This document shows positions 25,801 through 38,100 of a stretch of 64,000 bases of DNA, one piece after another (within the stretch, counting starts at the first letter, position 1; every line of letters begins with the position of its first letter). The DNA lies in assembly GCA_030674155.1 (NCBI GenBank), contig CM060323.1:36977557-37041556 (forward strand), given 5' to 3'. The notes beneath the pieces were generated by a model that worked only from the letters and a program-made list of their open reading frames with translations, had not been told where the DNA came from and ran no database searches. The position numbers and the translations under genes were made by a program. This stretch comes from Stramonita haemastoma. Taxonomy: Eukaryota > Mollusca > Gastropoda > Neogastropoda > Muricidae.

Positions 25801-28642
25801 TGTTTCAGGCCACCCCAGAGCCAGGAGGCATCAAGTTCCCAGACTTCAAGCAGTCAGGGGTCTCCCTCAGAAGTCAGAGGGTGAGCATGTTGTTTGGGCG
25901 TCACTCCGCCCTCAACATCATGATAATGACATTCCTTTAGGAAATGAAAAAAATCCCACCTTACTATATCAGGGCTGTTGAACTATGAATTGTATCCCCA
26001 TGCTCTAGAAAGCTTTTTTGCTAGAAATTCCCTTTATTTTCTCGTCAGTTTGTCTCTGATTTTTTCCCTGCTGTCATCTTTCTTCTGGTGTGTTTGTTTT
26101 CTTCCCACTTCAGGCATGTGCTATGTTCAGGCAGTCATACCTTACCCTTCCCCCCTCTTTTGGGGGGCAATGTCTGAAGGCTTTGATATGTCCTAGTCTT
26201 TATTTTCTCAGAGAATCTGAACATTTGGAAGTGAGTTTGTGGTTTCTTTTCAAGCTGCTGAAGAGAGAGGAGCATGAGACTAGGTCAGTACCTACCAGTG
26301 ATGTAGTTGACTTTTGTTTTGAGAAATGGGCTGACAGACCTTGATGTTGTGAAGGCTGGCATCAGGAATCAATGGTTTATAGTCTGGGGATGGGTGTAGG
26401 CAGTAGCTGTCATGGAGACTGGGTACAAGAATTACCGTTTTCCACTTCGCTTGCTTGCTGAATGATTATCACCAGTTGTGTGTGTGAGTGTGCATATGCC
26501 CTATTGTACACATGTATGCAGTACTCTGTGTGTGGGGGGGGGGGGGGGGAGTTGTTTCACTGTTGTCATTTGATACTTCTTTGACTATAGATTGCTTTTT
26601 ATACATATATATTTGTGTGTTTGAAAACAGATGAAGCTTCCAGCATCCACTGGGCAGAAGAAGATGAAGGCCATTGAACAAGTCTTGGAGGAACTGACCA
26701 TTGGTAAGTTCTCTTCATTTTTCAAAAGGTTTAAAATTCAGAACAAATTGAGGAAAAGTGTTGGGGAAATTCATCAGATTGGGAAATACATCAGAACATA
26801 GTAAAATCTCACAATATTGTCAAAGATTTTTTTTTAATATTCTTTTTTTCTCTTCATGGCTAGAGCGCTGAGGTTCATAAATGGTGAGATTTTTTCGTTT
26901 GTTACTGTTTTTGCCTGCCATTAAGATTGCAGCATTCTGACTTTTGGGATGTCTCAAACACAACACCAGTGTGCATGCTTTTAAAAAAAAAATTTTTATT
27001 CATCCGTTCTTACCAGCATGAATGGCCTACTCTTAACATGTGCACAAGATGTTCTGCATGTGTTAACGTGGGGCCTCTTTTAAAGTCTCATCTGAAGGAG
27101 TTTTGGGGATGTGGAGTCAGTACTGATGTTAACTCCAGGGAAAAAATTCTCTTGAACAGGCATCTTGGAAGTGATTTGTATTCAGGCTTGTTCCCAGGCC
27201 TCAAATTGCCCGCGCAACTCTAACCTCTGTGCTCTTCCTCCCCCTTTTGCCAAGTTTGTTTTTAAAAAAAATACTGATATCTTGTTAAAAGTGATGGGGG
27301 GAAAATGATTTTCAAACATAAATTGAGGATAACATCATACACCTGTCAACATTCTAAAGCCAGATATGTCCTGAGACTGTGCCAAAAATGTCAGTCTGAT
27401 AGAAAATGTAGAGCTTACTTCAACATTAGTAACTATACTGTTCAGAAAGGCTGCAACTGAGAAAAGGGCCTTTTTTTTTTTTTAAAGGAACCTTCTGAAA
27501 CATGCATTGTAGATAGGTGATAAAATGTGCAAATACACAATTGTCATACGTTGGATTTGCCTTTTTAGTGCTCACAAGTGAAAACAGAATCAGTCAAATG
27601 TGACGTTCCAGCACAAAAGGAGTCTGATGTCATAATCCGGCTTTTTGCATATTTCATATGATTCTAGATGTAATTTGAATGCTCTTTCTACTGGTGAAAA
27701 CCCCATCAAAATCGGATGATTAGTTTTTGAGGTAGCTGGTTTAGAAGAGGGTTTACCTGAAAGCAGCCATTTTGAGAAAATTAAGAAAAACTGAATCACA
27801 ATTTCAATGTTAAATTTTCCTTAGCAACCAATGTTTAATCTTTATGAAACTCTACATGCTGATTGAGTACACAAAGAAATACATATTTACAAAGTTTTGT
27901 GGTCATATATGAATTTTTTCAAATATCAGACCTATTTTAATGGGCGACTACCCCTGGCCTCGGTGCTTATTTTGGCTGATTATTGTATCTCAGGTTCTAC
28001 AAAATATTTTGCATTAATATTTTACACAGAAAGAGAAATCATTATTTAAAGCTAGAATATTAAGTTTCAACAGTGAATATCATGGGAAAATATTTTTGAT
28101 TAAAAAAAAAAAATCATATTTTGTGAAAAACAGGTAATCTCCTCATGGACAATTAGCTAATGTATGGAATGTTGAAACTAATATCATTACAAAGGCAAAA
28201 TATGTGAATAGAAAGGTACCATGGACAGAAATTAGGATATGTAAATTCACTTAGGTGTAGACAACACCAATCTGGATTTTACTTAAAATCAACAAAATTA
28301 CATTACCAAATTTAACTATGCTTAAAATTAAAACTTTGATGGACCAAAAATTTTTGAATAATAGCATTTATCTCAGAAGTCAGTTTGGCATCTACATGCA
28401 AGTTTTCAGGGTAATACTTACTAGAGAATTTGCACAGTAAATGAGGCAATACTGTAGACATTGAAAATTAATCCAAAGTTTTATGATAATGTGAACATGC
28501 ACAAAACCCCAGTCTCTTCCCCTAGCCAAAATTAGACTCTGAAAACTCATTATTCTTATACTGTAATTTCTTTAGCCACAGCTTTGAACAACACTTACCT
28601 ACACATAAAACTTATAAAGCCATAATGTGCACATACTATAGT

Positions 28643-28724
<82 letters not shown>

Positions 28725-29147
28725 GAAGCAAGTGTAAACTAGTTTTCATTCTTCTAGAATTAAAGATTTATCAGCTGTTATATCATGTGTTACTAAATAT
28801 TTTCATCATCTCTCATCCACTACCCCTGATTCATGTGTCTCTTTCCCTAATGAGTATGCATGTATATGTATGTATATGTATATGTTCTCCATTAATTTCA
28901 TGTTTAGTTTGTTTTGGTTGGATTTTTTTTTGTTATTTCCAGGTAAGCTGTCCATATTTCTGGTCTCACAGTTAACTGATGCACTTGTAGTTCTTGTTTT
29001 CATATTTTATTGTCTTATTTTGAAATGATTTATAATAGTCAAACTTTATGAAGCAGTTTTGTGTACAATTTTTTTTTCTTGTGAGAGTGAGATGAACAAG
29101 AATGATAAAATTTGATATTTGGGCAGTGAATATTATTTTGATTTGAC

Positions 29148-29195
<48 letters not shown>

Positions 29196-29202
29196 CACAC
29201 AC

Positions 29203-29257
<55 letters not shown>

Positions 29258-29500
29258 ACACAAACTGCATCCTGTACTCTTGACTGATCCCCTTCCTCAC
29301 TACTATCTTTTGTTGATTTTTTCCCCAGAATCAATTTTTTTTAAATCAAGACTTTTTAAATTGAAAAACTGAAGCCAGAGTTCTGCTTAAGATTAAAATA
29401 AAATCATCAAACAGCAACATAGTTTCAACACATGACATTTTTCATACCCACCCACTCACACACACACACACACACACACACAACACACATGAAATTAACA

Positions 29501-29579
<79 letters not shown>

Positions 29580-29673
29580 AAATTACACACACACACACAC
29601 ACACACACATGAAATTACACACACACACACACACACACACATGAAATTACACACACACACACACACACATGAA

Positions 29674-29720
<47 letters not shown>

Positions 29721-29727
29721 ATCACAC

Positions 29728-29778
<51 letters not shown>

Positions 29779-32303
29779 CACTTTTTAAACATGATTTCTC
29801 ATCTGCAATAACAACACATATGCCCTGTGTTTCGGCATGGACAACAATAACAACACATAATGCCCTGTGTTTCCGGGCCATACAACAATAACCACCCATT
29901 TGCCCTGTGTTTCAGGCCACCCCGGAGCCAGGAGGCATCAAGTTCCAGACTTCAAGCAGTCAGGGGTCTCCCCTCAGAAGACAGGAGTGGTGAGCTTTTA
30001 GTTTGAGCGTTGCCTGCCCTCAACATAATGATAAGACATTCCATTTAGGAAATGAAAAAAATCCCACCTAACCACAACCGGCTCTTGAAACGATGAATAG
30101 TATCCCCATGCTCTAGAACTTTTTTTGCTAAGAATTTCCCTCTTTTTTTTCTTGTCCATTTTGTCTCTGATTTTTTCCCTGCTGTCATCTTTCCTTCTTT
30201 GGTGTGTTTGTTTTCATTTGATACTTCTTCTTGACTATAGATTGCTTTTTATACATATATATTTGTGTGTTTGAAAACAGATGAAGCTTCCAGCATCCAC
30301 TGGGCAGAAGAAGATGAAGGCCATTGAACAAGTCTTGGAGGAAACTGACCATTGGTAAGTTCTCTTCATTTTTCAAAAGGTTTAAAATTCAGAACAAATT
30401 GAGAAAAAGTGTTGGGGAAATTCATCAGATTGGGAAATACATCAGAACATAGTAAAATTCTCACAATATTGTCAAAGAATTTTTTTTAATATTCTTTATT
30501 TCTCTTCATGGCTAGAGCGCTGAGGTTCAAAAAATGGTGAGATTTTTTCGTTTTACTGTTTTTGTCTGCCATTAAGATTGCAGCATTCTGACTTTTGGGA
30601 TGTCTCAAACACCACCACCAGTGTGCATGCTTTAAAAAAAAAAATTTTTATTCATCCGTTCTTCTTACCAGCATGAATGGCCTACTCTTAACATGTGCAC
30701 AAGATGTTCTGCATGTGTTAACGTGGGGCCTCTTTTAAAGTCTCATCTGAAGGAGTTTTGGGATGTGGAGTCAGTACTGATGTTAACTCCAGGGAAAAAA
30801 TTCTCTTGAACAGGCATCTTGGAAGTGATTTGTATTCAGGCTTGTTCCCAGGCCTCAAATTGCCCGCGCAACTCTAACCTCTGTGCTCTTCCTCCCCTTT
30901 TGCCAAGTTTGTTTTTAAAAAAAAATACTGATATCTTGTTAAAAGTGATGGGGGGAAAATGATTTTCAAACATAAATTGAGGATAACATCATACACCTGT
31001 CAACATTCTAAAGCCAGATATGTCCTGAGACTGTGCCAAAAATGTCAGTCTGATAGAAAATGTAGAGCTTACTTCAACATTAGTAACTATACTGTTCAGA
31101 AAGGCTGCAACTGAGAAAAGGGCCTTTTTTTTTTTTTTAAAGGAACCTTCTGAAACATGCATTGTAGATAGGTGATAAAATGTGCAAATACACAATTGTC
31201 ATACGTTGGATTTGCCTTTTTAGTGCTCACAAGTGAAAACAGAATCAGTCAAATGTGACGTTCCAGCACAAAAGGAGTCTGATGTCATAATCCGGCTTTT
31301 TGCATATTTCATATGATTCTAGATGTAATTTGAATGCTCTTTCTACTGGTGAAAAACCCATCAAAATCGGATGATTAGTTTTTGAGGTAGCTGGTTTAGA
31401 AGAGGGTTTACCTGAAAGCAGCCATTTTGAGAAAATTAAGAAAAACTGAATCACAATTTCAATGTTAAATTTTCCTTAGCAACCAATGTTTAATCTTTAT
31501 GAAACTCTACATGCTGATTGAGTACACAAAGAAATACATATTTACAAAGTTTTGTGGTCATATATGAATTTTTTCAAATATCAGACCTATTTTAAATGGG
31601 CGACTACCCCTGGCCTCGGTTGCTTATTTTGGCTGATTATTGTATCTCAGGTTCTACAAAAATATTTTGCATTAATATTTTCCCACAGAAAGAGAAATCA
31701 TTATTTAAAGCTAGAATATTAAGTTTCAACAGTGAATATCATGGGAAAATATTTTTGATTAAAAAAAAAAAATCATATTTTGTGAAAAACAGGTAATCTC
31801 CTCATGGACAATTAGCTAATGTATGGAATGTTGAAACTAATATCATTACAAAGGCAAAATATGTGAATAGAAAGGTACCATGGACAGAAATTAGGATATG
31901 TAAATTCACTTAGGTGTAGACAACACCAATCTGGATTTTACTTAAAATCAACAAAATTACATTACCAAATTTAACTTGCTTAAAATTAAAACTTTGATGG
32001 ACCAAAAATTTTTGAATAATAGCATTTATCTCAGAAGTCAGTTTGGCATCTACATGCAAGTTTTTCAGGGTAATACTTACTAGAGAATTTGCACAGTAAA
32101 TGAGGCAATACTGTAGACATTGAAAATTAATCCAAAGTTTTATGATAATGTGAACATGCACAAACCCCAGTCTCTTCCCCTAGCCAAAATTAGACTCTGA
32201 AAACTCATTATTCTTATACTGTAATTTCTTTAGCCACAGCTTTGAACAACACTTACCTAACACATAAAACTTATAAAGCCATAATGTGCACATACTATAG
32301 TGA

Positions 32304-32338
<35 letters not shown>

Positions 32339-32809
32339 ACACACACACCACACACACACACACACACACAAAACACACACACACAGTGAAGCAAGTGTAA
32401 ACTAGTTTTCATTCTTCTAGAATTAAAGATTTATCAGCTGTTATATCATGTGTTACTAAATATTTTCATCATCTCTCATCCACTACCCCTGATTCATGTG
32501 TCTCTTTCCCTAATGAGTATGCATGTATATGTATGTATATGTATATGTTTCTCCATTAATTTCATGTTTAGTTTGTTTTGGTTGGATTTTTTTGTTATTT
32601 CCAGGTAAGCTGTCCATATTTCTGGTCTCACAGTTAACTGATGCACTTGTAGTTCTTGTTTTCATATTTTATTGTCTTATTTTGAAATGATTTATAATAG
32701 TCAAACTTTATGAAGCAGTTTTGTGTACAATTTTTTTTTCTTGTGAGAGTGAGATGAACAAGAATGATAAAATTTGATATTTGGGCAGTGAATATTATTT
32801 TGATTTGAC

Positions 32810-32857
<48 letters not shown>

Positions 32858-32864
32858 CACACAC

Positions 32865-32919
<55 letters not shown>

Positions 32920-33129
32920 ACACAAACTGCATCCTGTACTCTTGACTGATCCTCTCACTACTATCTTTTGTTGATTTTCCCGAATCATTTTTTTTAATCA
33001 GACTTTTATTGAAAACTGAGCCAGAGTTCATGCTTAATTAATTAAATATCAAACAAATATTAAACATGACAATTTTCTTACCACCAATACAAACACACAC
33101 AGCACACATCAACACATGAAATTCAACAC

Positions 33130-33194
<65 letters not shown>

Positions 33195-35137
33195 AAATTA
33201 CACACACACACACACACACACACAGAAATTACACACACACACACACACACACACATGAAATTACACACACACACACACACACACATGAAATTACACACAC
33301 CACCACACAAACACACACACACACAATCACACCACCACACATGAAATTACACACACACACACACACACACACAACACACACACACACCACACACAACACA
33401 ACCCCACACACACACACACTTTTTAAACATGATTTCTCATCTGTAGCCTAGTGCATATTTCTATACACAATAGGCCTACTAGCCTATCTGACACAAGTTT
33501 TTGTTTTTCAGCCTATTTTTAGCATAGTACTTGTCAAAAGGCTGAACCTTTTCACTCTCTGGGAAATTGGTGTTCAGTTTAACTAACTCGATGATGTTGA
33601 GATAAAGCATACTGACGAAATATAGTTCAGTGTAATTATCTTTATCGTGCATCGCTTGAATCAGAAGCACTTTTGTTTTTCTGTTCTTGATGAACGAGCG
33701 ATTCATTGCCGAGTTCGATTCAGTCACCTCAGCGATATCGGCGACATCGTTTCCACTTACGTTTTCATAATAGCACTTCATTAGGTTGTAATAAAGTCCT
33801 CACTTCATTACTAAAGCTTTTCTGAGTTCTATCCCTCAATAATATTGTCAGAACGAGCAGAATTTAGAGGTATCGCTTTCGACTGGACTTTCGAAGCGAG
33901 CAACGCCATTTTGTTTTGCAGACCCTGCAGAGTGGCTGAGCGAGGTCACATGCTCTCTCGGGCCAATGAGAAGAAGGAAATCCTTCCTTAGCGATGTTTT
34001 GTTTACGATTCCTTCCCTATTTTGAACGTTTTCATTGGATAAAGTTTTCACTCACGCTAGAAATAGTTGACACAGATTGAAGGCGGAGACCCAGAGCTTT
34101 CAAATGGTGTGTCACTCGGCGGGTCTACTGTAAATCTCGAGGGGATACAGGTTGCGGAAAAGTCGTATCTTCAGGATTTTTTTCATCAAAACTGTCGGTC
34201 TTCTGCAGTGGTAGGTGTTTTAAAATGCGTATTTTGATAAGAAAGGAAACTAAATATCATTATTTTATTGATGTTTTCCGGTGCAGAAATGTTTATATTA
34301 TCAGTTTTATACAAAATCTCCAAATCGGAACCTGACACCCTACTGCATATTTTGGGCTCTAGCGGAAAAAGGCTGGAGATGACATCCGACTCATTTCGTA
34401 ATGGAACGTCACAAATAGTCTGTGGCAAATATAAAAATATATAAAAATTATGACCCAAAGTTGGAATACTGCTACCTTCATGGTGGGCAAAAACGGTTAC
34501 ACATGCAAAATCTCATCATTGGTGAACCTCAGCCCTGAATTGCCTGTTTTTAAGTAAGAAGGGAAAAAATCCCTGAATTCTGGCTCCTTAAAGTATATTA
34601 CTAAAGATAAAAATACAGAAAAAAACAACAACTAAGAGATGGAAAAAGCAAGTGAAAACTAGTCAGTGGCAATAGATCAGTCTCAAGGCGTTGCCAGTGA
34701 TGAGAATCTCACCCCAAAGCTCAGCAAAACTGGTGGTGTGCTGCTAGTGGCTTAGAGACTGTGCGTCATCAGGCCTGTGTCATGCTATGTGCGTGTGTGT
34801 GTGTGTCAGAGTTCAACCCGATGCCGACAGAGGAGATGGTGCAGCACTTCAACGAGCTGCGTCAGGACATCGTGCTGCTGTACGAGCTGAAGCTGGCCCT
34901 GGCCTCCTGTGACTACGACCATCAGATGCTCAGGCACCGCCACGACACCCTCAACCCCAACAGCAAGGTCAGTCAGCACCCACCTCCCTCCCCACACTCT
35001 CTGTCTGTCTGTCACTCCTCCTACCCTTCCCTCCCCTTCTTCGGTAGGATGCTCTACCAGCTGAATGATTTAACTTCATAGTCAGTAGTCTGTCATTCCC
35101 CCACCCACCCCAAACATACACACATACACGTGTGTTT

Positions 35138-35182
<45 letters not shown>

Positions 35183-38100
35183 CTAACACACACTCTCTCT
35201 GTCTCTCTCTGTCTCTCTCTCTCAGTAATTCCCTTTACATTGACCCCAGCAGTTCACTGTAGGCTGTGGCAGTTTGTGTGTTGCTGAAAGTGAAATCAAG
35301 AGATCCCCAAATCTGAAGTGTATAATCCATGAGAAAAACTGGCTGTGGGTTTTTTCTGGCTTTTGAAAGAAAAAATATGGGACTGCTTCTTTACACAAGG
35401 AATGACTTGTTGACTGAAGGCATGAGCGTGTCTGCTTATGATGGCTTTTTTTTCTTCCTTTTTTTAAAATTTTGTTTTTGTTTCTGAGGGCTGTGTTAGT
35501 TTTTCATGGGCAGCATTTCATATCTGTGTCATTAGAAGGCTGTGTGATTTTTTGTTTACCCCAGGCAGTGTTTCTTGGATGTGTCTGTGCTGACCTCTGG
35601 TATTGTTTTTGTCAGTATTTTCTCAGACTAATAACTTTTTCAAAACTTGTTTTTTAAAGTGAACTTGCCCACTGATCAGGTCATTGAAAAGTATTTGACA
35701 AACGACCCTGGCTAGAGATGCAGAAGATCAAATATGCATGTTAAAGATCCTGTAATTTTGTCAGCTTTCGGTGGGTTGCGGAAACGCATATGTACCCAGC
35801 ATACATCCCTGAAATCGGAATGTAGCTACCAGCTTCATGATGGGCGAAAACAGTCACAGACACAAAAATCACACCATTGGTGAACCTCAGAGCTTTAGAC
35901 AGAGGAATGGAAAAAGAAGAAAGAAAAAAAAAAGTACAGTGCTTGTTTAGCACAATGTGTGTGATCCTACTGTGTGATGTGTCAATGCCTGACAGACAGA
36001 CAGACAGACAGAGAGCACTCTGACCTTACTCCTCTCCTCTGTGTGTGCCCCCAGCAGTCAGTCACCCTGCCCCTGCTGCCAGCCTCCCACCCCCTCCCCT
36101 CACCTCACCTCAGGGGGCACCACCACCGCCCACAACACCTCCACCCCCTCCCTCCCCACCCCGGGGGCCAGCTTGTCGCTGGTGGAGGAGGACAGTCTGT
36201 TGGGGTCGGAGCTGGAGTCGCCCTCCATCACCCCCAACCTGGGCACCATGGGCGACGAGATCGTGGAGGACCCCACCATGACCCGCAGAAAGTCCGGGGA
36301 GATCGACGTGGTGGGCACACCTCAGGTAACCTCTCACTTCTCTCTTTTCCCTTCTCCATTTTTTTTACTGGTGTTATTGATTGATGTCACAAGATCAAAA
36401 GGACTTGCCAAAACAATACTGTAAGGCACTGTCCAAGGAGGAAGAGAAAAAGAGGCAGACCAAGGAAGAGATGGGAGGACAACATCAGCTAATGGACAGG
36501 CCTAGAACTCAACAAAATTTTGAGAAAGGCAGAACAGAGAGAGGAATGGAGGGAACTGGTTGTCAAGTCTTCAGGGGTGCCCCCACAGTCGCCAGACTAA
36601 GGGATAGATAAATAGATAGATAGATTGATTTGAATGGCTCAGAACTAGAGTAGTGTCCAAACTGTAGTGGCCAAGTTATTTTGGTAGGCAGGATGTTGTC
36701 GTAAGAGGAGCAGACGTTATGGTTGGTTGTGCTGTTTTCCCTCTGGATGGCAGGTAGGCCATTGTGTGCCGGTGGGAACAGATGACAAGATTTGCAAAAC
36801 TACATACACATGGGGACTGGATGTAAAAAAGCACTTGAGTGCTTATTCCATTATTCTCAATATAAATGAATAGATAGAAAAAGATAAAGGTCTCACAGTC
36901 TGTAGGGTGGGTTGTGAGGGTTGTCATCCATCCATAACTCTTTGGTGCAAGTGGATGGTATGATTATACCACAAATCCAGAAAAAAAGTAGCCGCCGCTG
37001 TGGCCTAGTGGTTAGGGCGTTGTACTCGTAATCTAAAGGTTGCGGGTTCGATCCCAGCTATTCCGCTATGGCGTTGTGCCCTTGGAAAAGGCACTTTACG
37101 GCTATTTTCTCACCCCACCCAGGTGTAAAAGGGGGTACCAACCTTGTGTTGGGGGTTAACCCTGCGATAGACTGGCGTCCTATCCAGGGGGGAGTCTATG
37201 ACTCTCAGTCGCTTAACGCCACAGAAACCGGGATAAGCACCGGCCTGATGAGCCTTATGGCTCGGGACAGACTTTAACTTAACTTAACCAGAAAAAAAGT
37301 TCATATTGGTTGCTCTACCACAAATCTTAGTTGGGAAGGGGGGTGCTAGTCTTTTGGGTAATAAACCAGGTCCTATGTGCAACACATTTAGTGCCTGTAA
37401 AAGAACCTCTGACAACAAGAGTTGTCCTTGACAAAATTCTGAAGAAAAAAAAAGCTACACATAAGGAAATTGATGCACATAAAGTAAAATGACTTACCAC
37501 TCTTCCCCATTACCCCCCCCCCACACACACACACACACCAAAGAAAAGAGAGAGCTCTGTGGGGATGCTGGTTTGGTGTGCTTTTGCTGGTGAGAGCATC
37601 TTGAATTTGATACAGATAGAGAGCTTTGCTGTGGTGTTCAGGCCAGTCAATGCTGTTCATCAGTGACATCTGTAGCCACTGATGATGGTGCCTCCTTGGA
37701 TTCAGAATAATTCACTTGAGCAGATCCGTCTATGTTCTGGGCAGTGGAAATTTGGTGGAGGGGGGGGGGGGATTATAATTGATAATTGCTTTTTATGGCG
37801 TTTATTTAGAATGACAAGGTTCGTACAGGTCCATGAAGCATTGACAGGTCCTTGAAAAATGGAAGGGTTTTTACAAGGGTTTGAAAACCACCACTGGCCA
37901 AAATAAAGCCCTTGAATTTTCAAAAGGCCAACAGTGATCTTCCTTTCAAGACAAGAAATTTAACCAGTGTCCAGAAAGACTGAGCAAGAGAAGATAAAAG
38001 AATGTTCATATTAAAAGTATCAACTTTTGTGTATCGTTATGTAATAGAGGACATCACAGTGTGCCATGTTTGAATGGGGGGGAGGGGGATAATAGAAGAC

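Larger units (their letters stand above)
25660..29805 (+). repeat. Tandem segmental duplication, copy 1
   Basis: Contains exons 8 and 9 and flanking introns. It is repeated at 29806-33443 with nearly the same sequence; differences I saw are mostly homopolymer indels plus one 465-bp segment (about 26101-26565) present only here. The left limit lies in the acceptor minisatellite and is approximate. Confidence 0.93.
29806..33443 (+). repeat. Tandem segmental duplication, copy 2
   Basis: Starts inside the acceptor minisatellite (three degenerate units) and ends at the same catgatttctcatctg as copy 1, after which unique sequence begins. The junction between copies is at 29805/29806. Confidence 0.93.

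Noticed and set aside
25280..25808. CRISPR-like regular repeats
   Set aside because: Direct repeats are head to tail with no unique spacers, in an animal intron. The same applies to 45205-45625, 46959-47415 and 55893-56540.
25456..25884. 142-residue frame through the acceptor minisatellite
   Set aside because: Repeat translation (MTTVTVTT, HMPCVSGHD) running into exon 8 in the wrong frame.
27590..27799. 69-residue minus-strand frame repeated at 31245-31454
   Set aside because: Identity is due to the segmental duplication, and a diverged relative near 34.3 kb suggests an old repeat, not a conserved gene.
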